Below, one piece after another: positions 9,845 to 21,800 of a DNA stretch of 64,000 nucleotides. Source of the stretch: Apostichopus parvimensis (taxonomy: Eukaryota; Echinodermata; Holothuroidea; Aspidochirotida; Stichopodidae). Position 1 is the first letter of the stretch; each line of letters starts with the position of its first letter. The notes beneath the pieces are model-generated. The model did not search any database, was not told where the DNA came from, and saw only the letters and a list, made by a program, of their open reading frames with translations. Location of the stretch: contig KN883845.1 of the NCBI GenBank assembly GCA_000934455.1, positions 91,795 through 155,794 of the forward strand, in the 5' to 3' direction. A program made the translations under genes and the position numbers.

Positions 9845-12800
9845 ATGGCCAATATGGAAGCGATCCTCACCAGATTGGGGTATGATCAGCCGATCATCGA
9901 CAAATTCAAAAGAGAAGGGGTGAGTCATGTTTAACAGGTAGGGCCTAGGCCTACCATATGCATTGCAAGTTTACGTTTGCTAAATGGGCCCCGTTTACTT
10001 CTCTTAACGTTATAGGCCTAGATATGGAACAGAGGCCTATGAGCATCCATTATCCATTATTCATTATTTTTTAACACAACATGTAGTCAGTCATTATAAA
10101 CAAAACTTCGCATAGTTGGTTCTTTTCCTGAAAGATACAGTGTCTTGAACTTTGTTCTACAAAAATACTGTAGAAAAACCACATGAAAAGTAGGAATCAC
10201 TTGTACAGTGATCATAATTGTTTGAAGGGATGCACTTATGAAAAATTCAAATAATGACAAAGTTATGAGGCATGCGGGGGTGGACGCGGGGGGATGACTT
10301 TCATTCCTCTGGCCTAATGTTGAATACACTAGGCCTACAGTGGATTTTCAACAAGTTCACATGGTTTGGGATGACATGCAGGGGCGTAGCCTGCCCTTGC
10401 TAGGGGGGGGGGGTAATAACTAGTGTTAAGGTCATTAACAGTTTATTAATTTTTTTGGCCATTATTAAGTTATATCAAATTGTCATAAAACCCCCTCGCC
10501 AAAAAAATATATATATATAACACAGCCAGTTACACAAATGCACAATAAAATAGTGGCGTGCACTTATTTTAACAATTGATATAAAAAGTATACAAATACG
10601 AAGGACAAAAACATCTCTTAGTTTTGTTGTTAAAAAGGTATCTTAAGTCGACCTTTAAAATGTCCACAGAGATTACAATATGTATGACGAGGTATGGTAA
10701 TCCACAATGGGAGAGCTGCAATTGAAAACTCTAGTAAGCCGTTGAGACCACACGAATGGGGGGAAGATTTAGTAGGCCTTGAAAGAAATGTGCAAGCAGG
10801 TGTGCAGTCAGTCATTCACCTGTTGCGCCATTTGTGGCTGCACTCTGCTTTTTATCGCTCTCCTTTTCAGTCAATGTTTGTCTGGATATTTTTTGTATCT
10901 TATATGTACCTTTTCTTGTAAATTTTACAGGTTACTCCGGAGGCTGCCACATTAATGAATGCAGCACAATTTCAGCAACTTGGCATAGAAGGGTTTGGCA
11001 GACATGCTGTTTTAGTGAGCAGGTGTAGAGCCTACATGCTCAGCATGGAGGAAGCGACTAGTAGCACTTCGGGTATTGTTCTATTGTTAATCAAGTTACT
11101 ATTGTGCACATAGTGTTTCATCAGTCTGGCTCCAATGTTCACTTTTTGACGTGCTTAAGCTACAATATTACTTAGCGGAGAGGGAGACTTGACTATGTGT
11201 ATGAGTTGTCATTTTTCTCAGATTCATTAGTTATACAATTAGCTTGTGTGGCATACAGTATCATCCAAACCATGTTGACAAAAGGTCGACATAGTAAATT
11301 TATGCTGCTGGATCAACATGAAACTTTGTACATTTTCATTTTGTCAACATTTTGTCTTAATAATTTTGGAGGTCATTTGGGGTTGAATTTGAAACATTGT
11401 TTGACCAACATGGAACTTCATGTAGTAACCACAACATGCTCGTTAGATCATACAGGGGGTTAGCATTCATTATGATCAAATGCAAAACCACTGTGGCATA
11501 AACAGGCAAGACTCATCATGGATCATCAAAACATTGTACATGTGTGATTTCTTGAAAGAAAAATGTTTCTTCATTACTGATTGTCTGCAACATACATTCC
11601 CTGAAGTAAATATGATTTCAGAAACTTAAATGTAACTGAAAAGACTTACTTTACTTGTCAGCACAGTACAGCATGTGCCATTTCATGTCAAATATTCAAA
11701 TTTGGCTTTTCAGAAGAGTTGTTTCTTTCCCGTCTTAAGATATGAAACTGCGAAATCTGCATTGAGGACTATCTCTTTGCACGTTTTCATTTGTCACATT
11801 CATTTCCAGTTGAATGAAAAAATATAATAATTGTCAATTTCTTGATTTTTTTTTTAATGTACCTTCACATTTGTTATCATATTCTACAATATGCATTCCA
11901 AATAGACATTTCAAATCCACTACTGGTACAAAATGAGTACTGACAAAATGTATTTATTTGGCTGTTTGGAAGACATGATTTTTTTGGTTAAGGTAATGTT
12001 ACAGTATCATGTAGATTTAAAATCTGTATTATTTCATCTCCATGCAGCAGATACAACTCGCATGGCTGTTAACAATTTGTTTCAGCCCTATTCCCAGAGA
12101 AGAGGAAGAAAATGATTTCATTGACCACAATAAAATTTGTTTGTCTTGCCTCACCTTCATCTGTGAGTATATATGTTATACTTGGGACAGCAATGCAGTT
12201 AGTAGGGAAATATAATCGTCATATAATTGACATAAAATTGTCAGATCCCTTTTCAGATTATAACTGAGAAGGAAAGTCATGCAAAATGTGAGCATTCCAA
12301 ATCATATACTTTTTTAGATTTGACCTTCCACAATTTACATTTCGGTAGAAGTCAACTACAGTATGTCTGCAATTTATCACCTTGTACCATATTTTAACAC
12401 ATGTACATCATGGATTGAAAAATCAACGGTCTTCGAGGTTCATTTACACTTATCCAAAAAAGCAAGCACTCACAAATTGTTTCATTGTGTTTATATGACA
12501 GGGTATTTTATCATTGCAAAAATGGCTGAATAGACAACATTAATGTGGACTTGTTATTGTTTAAAAATGCTGTTTCATGCCATTCCCCCCCCCCCCTAAA
12601 TGACCCTGAGGTCCAAAATGATGGTATCATCATTTCATATATGAATCCTCAAGTTCAGTTATGTTCAGGATATTTGTCTTAGTCATGACATATCAAAAAA
12701 CAATTTTGCATTCCTGTCTGTAAGGGTAAAATTAAATCCTCAAAGTTAAAGGGGACATAGTGCTATTCATTATTTTTTCAGCCTTTGTGTACAGTACAGT

Positions 12801-15800
12801 AAATTTGTGTATGTTTACAAGAGTGTGCATGGTTTTATGAGTGTGTGTGTTAGTTATTTTTGTATCTCATCAAATGTTTCTGGTGTGTTTTCTGTGTTGA
12901 AGGGTTATTTGTAATATAAAGTACTTTTGGATACACATTTAATGGTACATTATGGTTAATCTCTTGCAGACAAAAATTCCTCCAGACTTTACGAAAAAAA
13001 TACTGGCATCAGCAGGCCTCGGTCTAAAGAGCGTCTCCTTGGATACATCAACCACAGCCAGTGAGTTGAGGGAGCACCTCTCCACCATCTTCCCCAAATT
13101 GAAAGCTGGAGGAGGTTTTGAGTACCTGCGCACTCCAGGCCATACAAAGATTTTTGAGGAAAATTATTTTGGTGTGATGAGAAAGCCTTTCACCTTGATA
13201 ATAGTTAGACTGCCCATCTGTTAGATAATTGGTAGCAGGTCAATTACTGATATCTGATATGATAATCAGCATCAGTGAACTGGTCTAAAAAGAACAGTTA
13301 AATAATTATCAATGTTCCGAGTAGTACAAAGCACCTACAATCTTGGACAAAACTCCTTGGGACACCCCACTCCCCCCTACAATGTTGGAAAAATATTCGG
13401 TATTTACGTCTTAACATTTTGGGTTTGGGAAAACAACATTGAACAGGGGACCAGGGATGGAGTTATTCGTCCCAAAACGTTATACTGGTCGTCTTCCTTA
13501 TTGACTTGGAGAGCGATAACAGGAATTATTTCTGTTTGTACGCCAAGCGTCCCAACAGTTTTGACCAAGGTTTTAGTGTAGCTACCCACTTCAACTGCTA
13601 CCGACTTGAACCAAAAGGATTTCATATAAACGATGTCTCCTAGTTAGTTGTTGGTTGACTATTCTGGAAACTTAATTACCACACCGTACATGACTGCTAA
13701 TTGTAATGCTATCAGAGATTTATATTACCATATCTGTACATGGCAGTGACAGAACAAGCAGCAATCTTTTGCTATGGACATACACTTGTTATAGCTGTCA
13801 TCCCTATCAGAAGCTTCATAACAGCTATATATTATAATTGTTATCACAAAATGGAAATTTTGGCTTAAAAAGTAGGAAAGGTGATAAAAATGTTTGAGAG
13901 ATTTGATTTGGGAGTACATGGGTGATACGGAGTGAAAATTTTATGAAGAAAGGGACACAGGGTACTGTAGAATGGGAGAGACACATCATAGAAATTATAA
14001 AGGAAATAGACTAACAAGCTCTTTACTTTCCATTTCAGAAGATAGAGGAGGCAGCCCTCGAGGATGATACTTTGCAGGAGTGCTTCAAATGTGGCAAGGA
14101 GATAGCGGAAACAAGGCTGAAAAAACACAAGATGAACTGCTCAGGTAGAAGGTATGACTTGTACGGCTCTGTGATAATTTTTTCATTCCTTGGCAAAACG
14201 ATCTAGGTGGTCATGCTGGTCATCACGCCATGCCCACCCCCAGCCATTGAAATTTTAATATAATATAGATTCTCGAACACAAATTTTACTTCCAAAGATA
14301 ACTAATTTAGCACCAGATTGCATGTAATGACACTAAATTGCCAAAGGAATCTATGCGGTCACATGCGTATGTGTGTGGAGGTGCACCTGCTCGTAATCGC
14401 TGAAGAACGCCAACATTCACGAATGTCTTACTTGGCATGTAGCTTTCCCACATTGAGTACAAGAAGCCTATTGTTTTTGGTGCCCTTTCAAGGTCAACAG
14501 AGGTAGCAAACATGTCTACGGAGGTCGTATGTGACTTGTATGTTGCCCATATTGGCTACAAATAAACCTGTCCTTACCTAATTATCCTGTTATCCACCAT
14601 TGTTTGTTGAGTAAATAAACTACTAAGCTGGTGTTCAGACAATCCCTACACAGTGAAGTGTTGAGTAAATAATGTCACAAGGTGTTTGGGGCAGGACAGG
14701 GATATATAAATTATTAAATATTTTGGTGGAACCAATTAACTGGACATATAAGTGCAATTTGCATACTGTGACACAATTGTGTTTCTGGTCACAGACAGAT
14801 CAATGGTGGCTAATTGGGGGGGGGGGGGGAGGTTGCACAAAAGTTTTCTTGATCTGTGCCATGGGAAAGGCATCAAAATAAATGTGGTACCCCTCCCACA
14901 TTGGTTTTATTCATTCCTTGCCAAAGGTAAAAGGAATCTATGTAATCATGTTGGCATGTGAATGTATGTATGTGTGTAAGCATGTGTGTATGTATGGTAC
15001 CTAGGTTAGCCATATTGAGTAGATGAACCCTATTTATTTTATAAGAGGTCAACGTTCATTTGAGGTCAATATGGGTGAAAAACTGAAAACCTTGTAATCG
15101 GGCTAGCTCAATAGGGGAAACTTGGATGAAACTCAAAGTTAGTATGTAAGTCGGCTCTATTGAGTAGAAGCACCCTAGTGAATTTTTAGGAGGTCAAAGG
15201 TCATTTGAGATCAATATGGGTTAAGTGTTGAAAACTTTGTATTAGGGCAAACTCAACAGGGGAAAGGTGGATGAAAGTAAAACTTGGTACATAGGTTAGC
15301 CATATTGAGTTGATGAACACTGTGTATTTTTTTAACAGGTCAAAGGTCATTTGAGGTTAATATGGGTTAAGTGTTGAAAAACTTGGAATCGGGCAAACTC
15401 AATAAGGGAAACTTCGATGAAACTTGTAGTTAGTATGTTAGTCAGATGAAACATATTGATTTTTAAGAGGTCAAAGGTAATTTTAGGTCAATATGGGTGA
15501 ATTGCTGAAAACCTTGTAATCGGGCAAACTCAATAGGGGAAATGTGGATGAAAATTAAACTTGGTAAGTAGGTTAGCCATATATAAAAGGCAATGAATCA
15601 CAACACATCTTTGTTTCTTTTTTTTTTTCAAGCAATAGCTATGAAGGAAATGATCTGGGAGGTCCGTCATCTTTAGCAAATGCACCAACACCAGAAAGAC
15701 AGTCTGATTCTGCAAATGATAGGTATGCAATGATTTTGTCATTTTAGCTCTATGCTTTTTGCCTTCAGAAGTTAGATTGTATTTGTACCAATGCTACACC

Positions 15801-18800
15801 CCCCCCCCACCAGACCTGACCCTCCCAAAGATCAGACCCCTATTTGGGAAATCATAAATCTGTCACTGCTGCCACCATAATACACTGTATCTATGCTCCT
15901 TCTCACCGATAGTTAAACTAAGAGGGTTTGTTATAATTCATCACAACTTCTTCCAGGTTTTTGCGACTTGTAGTCGATTGTTTATACCTATTGGCACTCT
16001 TTGAAACTGCAATGAAGTGATAAATTTTACACATCTGGAGTTTATTGCATACGTTGCTTCAGTACATGTTTGAAGTGGCACTTCTGAATATAGTACACCA
16101 GCTTGCTGAAAATAAAGCAGCAGTCATTCCTTTCTTTCCAATTATATTTCTCAACTTCATGTGATATTTTGTCAACACTGAATTTGGGGATGATGATCAT
16201 GAGTCCAGCATGTGGGTGATACTGAGAGTCATTTCTTCATGTTTTTAACTTGGGCATCGAATATTTTTTATTTTCAATAACAGGGATAGAGGAGAAGTGA
16301 CAGAATCAGTCTTAACAGCACCTAAACCAGGAAGACAGTCTGCTTCTGCAAATGATAGTTGAGCAGTGCAGTTTGAAGAAGTGTGTATGTATGTTTATTA
16401 GGGCAGTGAGGGTTTCCCCGAACTGTGTATCCGGTTTCACATTTGATTGACAAAAAAACGTCGGCACAAACAAAAATCAAAAGCCTAGGCCTACGTAAAA
16501 TTCTGTGGGCAAGTGAAATCCTATTGACAAAAACACAAAGGAAAACACACCCACAAAGGCCTCCTTTCTTTGCTCATATTCACGGCCTTTTACGCAACAT
16601 AGTTATAGGAAATAATCGGCTTGAGTGTATCGGCCACGTGGCTTGATCTTACGGATTGTTACATTATTTTGTTGTTATGAGAACATAAGCATTGAGAAAA
16701 TAAGCATTTCTCACATTGAATACAAATTTATGTTCACGGCAGTTAATTCCATTCGAGAATTATATTGTGGGGCGAAATGCGGAAGTACAGTAGGGTGGAC
16801 TCTTCCAAGTTCGAACACTTAATAATAATAAAATGCTGTAGGATTTTGCTTACAAAAATTATCCTCATAGAGGCAAACATGTCATTCAGGAGTTATTCGT
16901 GGCATCAACTATAAATTATTTTGAATCATTAGTATAGATTGGGAACCTTCATATTTCAGTGAGGTCACATACAAAGGTCATCTCAGTTTGCCTGAAGCTT
17001 AAAAATGAATGGTCAAACTTTTTGTGATGCCATCCCTCTTTTTTTATACTAATTTAATAAACATTTTATAAACAACAGGGATGGAGAAGATGCACTGGGA
17101 GGTTCATCGTCTGTGGCACCAGAAAACGGTCTGCTTCTGCGGGTGATAGGTAAGCAACGCCCTTGGAGTTATCTTGTTTCAATAGAATTTGACTCATAGA
17201 GTATATGAAAGCCAATTTCTGCATTTGATGGGCCACCAGTCTTGAAAAATGAAGAGAACAAAGGCATACGTTTGAGCTTGTCCAATGAATTGTTGGTTTA
17301 TCGCCGAAGGTTCAAGTAACATATATGATGGTGATGACGTGTATGTGTATGTGGGTTTATTCTCATCCATATTAGTGAGTAGGCGGGGTTTGAATAAAAT
17401 TGTCAAAATAAAATTTGGAAAATTATCAAAAGTGTCAATATTTCTGCGACTGTGTGAATGATTTTAATGAAATTTTATGGAAATGGTAGGCAGTGTATTT
17501 TATGTCTGATACTAGGTCTCATTTCATTAATACATGCAAGGCTTGTAGTGAAGTGTTGTTTTTGGTTCCTTGCCGAAGGCTTAATGAACCTATGTGATGA
17601 TGATGTTGTATGTATGTGTGTATGTATGTGTGTGTAACATTCTTGTAATTGGGGAAAACTCAAAGACGGTCATAGGGATAATTCTCGAACTTGGTATTTG
17701 TGTTACCCATGCAACCGTATGGCTGATTTTGATGAAACTTGATTTGATGGAATTTGTATGTAGTGTAGTTTATGACTGTGTGATACTAGGCCTCATCTCA
17801 TTAATATGTGCAAGGGACAGAGCTAAACATTGTTTTTGTGACAATAAGCTCGTAATCAGGCAAACCAAAAGGAAATAAGTGGGATGAAACTTGGTAGGTT
17901 TGTCCATGGTGAGTAGATGAAGCCTTTTTCGTTTGATATGGATCTCATGTATTAATGAGTGGGCAGAGCTCAAAGTAAATTTCTTCAAATTTCAGTATCT
18001 CTGCAACCATGTGGTCAATTTTGATAATAGGTAGGTAGTGTATTTATACATGTGTGATACTCAGGCCCGTAGCCAGCGTGGGGCACGGGGGGGTGCAAGG
18101 GTCCGTGCCCCCCCTTGTAAAAAAGATGGTAATAAAAAAATTGCATGAAATTAAACGAATAAAATTGTTCAAATGTTCTTGTTTACATGATTTGCAATTT
18201 GTTTCTTAGTTTGAAGAATTTAATTTCGAAGAGTATAGTTTGCAGCCTCCCTTTCCAACCGCCCTGATACCCACCCGCCCGTTCCCACCCACTATAGTAT
18301 TTCTGTGCTAAAACTGCAAACTCTCAATAGAAGTCTTGTATTGGCTACTGTAATTTTCACCAGGTTCATCATTCTACTCATGTAATACATGTAATGTATA
18401 CAAATAATACGCGCGTTTCTACACCCCTTCACACGCGCGTTACTACACCCCTTCACAATACAACCGAAAAGTTGCACAGTGATCATACACTCTGGACACA
18501 TTGTTGTAAAGTTGTTTTAGTTGGAGCTTTGCCTAATGACTACCTACAACATGGATTGCTTCCTTGTCAGGGGAAAGTCGTCAGCCCCTACTTCTTCCTC
18601 AGGATGCCCATCAGATCTGGGCAAAGATTTGCCAGAGAGACCAATTTTAGCGTCATATCCGCCTACAAAATTTGGGGCAAGGCACAGATCATTCAATAAG
18701 GGGTGGTACGATCAATACCCATGGATAGAGTATTCAATCTCAACGGACCGGGTTTTTTCTTATGCCTGTAGAAACTTTGCACCAATTAGATCATTAAAAG

Positions 18801-21800
18801 ACAGAACATTCACCATACAAGGATTTGATCAGTGGAAATCTGCAATGGAGAAGGGGAAGGGTTTCGTTAAGCACAATGCGTCAGAGACTCACATTCAGGC
18901 TATGAACTTGTGGAGAGAAAGAGATATCCGAAGTTATCAGGGAATTAGGGTTCATCAGCAACTGTGTGAAGGCCAACTGGAGAAAAATAGGTACTATCTT
19001 TGCAGTATCTTTGATGTAATTAAATTTCTTGCCATGAATGAAATGGCATTTCGGGGAAATAACGAAACTGTGGGGGAATTGCAAAAGCCCCGGACGATTT
19101 CTTACTCGGTGGAAAGTTTAAGCAACTTTTGTTGTTCACTGCAGAAAAGGATCAAAAGCTAAAAGCGGCAATGATGACAATTCCAGAAAATGCTAAATAT
19201 ACTTCCCCGGATATCCAAAACGAAATTATCGCAATAATGGCCAACAGTGTTCAAGAGCAGATTGTACAAGAAATCGCACAGTCTGACGGGGACTGCTTCT
19301 CTATTCAAGGAGATGGAACACGGGATAAGAATAACATTGAACACCTTTCAGTGTGTGTCCGTTATGTCAAGAATGGTGAAGCTTTTGAACGTTTGTTAGA
19401 TATCACCAAATTAGATCGATTCAGAAAGTACGGCAAATGCTATAATTGACGTGATTGAAAAGGCAGGACTGAAACCTGAAAAGATTATTAGCCAATCATA
19501 TGACGGAGCTAGTGTCATGTCAGGAAGATTGGGTAATTATATTCAATTTATTATATAAAAAAATGTTAAAATGGCAATGAAATTCCAGGATTTTCAAAAG
19601 AGAAGGGGCTGAAGACCAGTATTTATATCCAGTGGCGTAGCTAGACTTTTTTCCTAATTTTCTTCGAAATTTTGGCCAAAAATCCGGATTTTCCGATTTT
19701 TCTACGAATTTTCAATAAAAATGGGGCAAATTTGGTAGATTTTACCCACGATTTTCCGATTTAAAAAAAAAAATCCGCCAGGGGGGAGAATTTCCCCCTG
19801 CCCCCCCCCCTTTCCTACGCCACTGCTTATATCATAATTTATATCGAAAAAAACTAAGTATGCATCGGACCTCTTAAAATCGTGTATTACTCTCATTTAA
19901 ATATAAAATCGTAGGCCCTACAGAAATGTTTCATGAGGCACTCATTATAGAAAAGGTTCGTAGGATCAAGCAAAAAAAACAAACAAAATAATGATTTGCT
20001 TTATTATTTAATGCTGAATCCGACTGTCAGTTGCTTAAGAATTAAGGAACCTTCATCCTAAAACTGGGTAGGAATGGATGCCAGTCTACCGCAGGTTAGC
20101 TCCCCAGCATTGCTGGTACTCATTTACAGCCGAGTAGACTGAAGCACAGAGAGTAAAGTAATTTACTCAACAGTACAATACAGGAAGTTTCCAGCGAGAC
20201 TAAAACCAGCAACCTTCCGATTCCTAGCCCAGTCTACTGACCACTATACCACTGCACCTCTTTAAATAAATGATAAATTGGTATTATATTATATTTCATT
20301 TTTATTTAATTTTAAATCCAAATCTCGAGAACAACCCCTCCCTTCCTTGCTATATACAGTTGTGCGTAAATGTTTGTCTTTAATCATTGCAGGTGGTGTC
20401 CAACAGCGTATCCAGGAGAAACTTGGGAAGGAGATTCCATATATCCATTGCTTTAACCACCAACTCCATTTGGTCGTTGTCCATACTTTGGAGCACTACC
20501 CTGAAGTGAGACAATTCTTTGACTTTTGCGGATCACTCTACAATTTCATCAGACGTCCTGTTGTAGCAGCTTTGTATGAAGGAGATAAGTTACACCGCCT
20601 TCTTGAGATCAGATGGACCGGACATCTAATGACTGTAAATAAGATATTGTCATCCTACACAGAGATCTTGGGTGTGTTGAACAAGTGCAAGAAGTCTATA
20701 CTTCTCAATGCTCAAATTGTTGCCCTTGCAACAGGTTACCATGCAAAATGTTCACAACAGAGTTTCAAGACGACTGCTCACATAGTAGAGACGATTCTGA
20801 ATGTATTGCAGCCAGCCAACCTCATCCTCCAGTGTGAAGAATCAGATTTAGCACATTCAATTGAAGTGGTCGAACATTGTTCGAAAGAACTAAAGAAAAT
20901 GCGAACGGAAAGCAAATTTCAGGAGCTTTGGGAGCAATGGAATCCATCTGAAGATAGTGAGGAACAGACGCAGACCCCCAAAAGAGTATGCACTCAGAAC
21001 AGAAGATTTCAGGATAGCGTTGTTTTGACTGCATGCGGTCAACGATCAGAGTGGATCGGAATCAAACAAGAGATGCGAACCCTCTTTTATCAATTGATTG
21101 ACACTACATTGATGGAGATCAATTCTAGATTCAAAGAGAGTTCTACGAGGCTTGTATTGTCCCTTAAAGCCCTTATGCCAAAATCATCACTTTTTTTGGA
21201 TTTCCCATCTTTGCAACCTCTTGTGAAATTGATGCCTGGCTGCCCTGACGAAAATCAGCTGCAAAATGAATTGCAAGTTGCGAAGCCCTACATTCTTGGT
21301 AGGTACAAGGAAGTGAAGACACCTTTGAATTCTGCGAAGGTTACAGCAGCACTGAAAATATTACGTCCCGTAAAAGATGCTTTCCCTCTTGTGTACAAGG
21401 TCTACTGCTGTGGACAAACGATTGGAGCTTCATCTGCTATGTGCGAGAACAGCTTCTCGTGCCTAACGCGTTTGCTGTCTTCCAGCCGTCGCTCAATGCT
21501 TCACCAACGCCTGAAAAACTTAATTCTTCTCTCATTCGAGAAGGACATTACCAACAACCTTAGGCCAGAACAGTTCTTGAAGAAATTTAAACTGAAGTCA
21601 AGACGGTTGGCAGTGTGAATCTGATAACTGAGACCAATAGTTTGAGTGTTTTTAATTTTATGTAGACTGTAATACAGGGTTCTTCATCCAAGATCCAATC
21701 GTGTCTGACAGTTTGATAACATTAACAGGTCACTTAACACCCAAGTAATTGTTTAACTGAATCATGCATATTCTGAATGCATCTCATATGCATGCATTGC

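Larger units (their letters stand above)
18551..21618 (+). pseudogene. ZMYM1-like hAT transposase, two exons, frameshifted
   Basis: Exon 1 runs from about 18551 (MDCFLVRGKS) to 19532 and exon 2 is 20393-21618. The junction restores SYDGASVMSGRLGGVQQR. Blocks in order: TTF-like finger (FNKGWYDQYPWIEYSI...YACRNF, with one expected Cys now Ser); first catalytic Asp context CFSIQGDGTRD; second Asp in QSYDGASVMSG; IHCFNHQLHLVV; RWTGHLMTVNKI; and a C-terminal hAT dimerisation domain with CENSFSCLTRLLSSSRRSML. Exon 1 carries two frame changes (near 19100 and near 19430), so no full transposase is made from this copy. Exon 2 is open for about 400 codons. The 860-bp intron hosts a small MITE and a SINE. 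Confidence 0.88.

Noticed and set aside
13312-13625. Overlapping open frames on both strands in a HECT intron
   Set aside because: No match to the missing HECT-family segment and no convincing splice sites.
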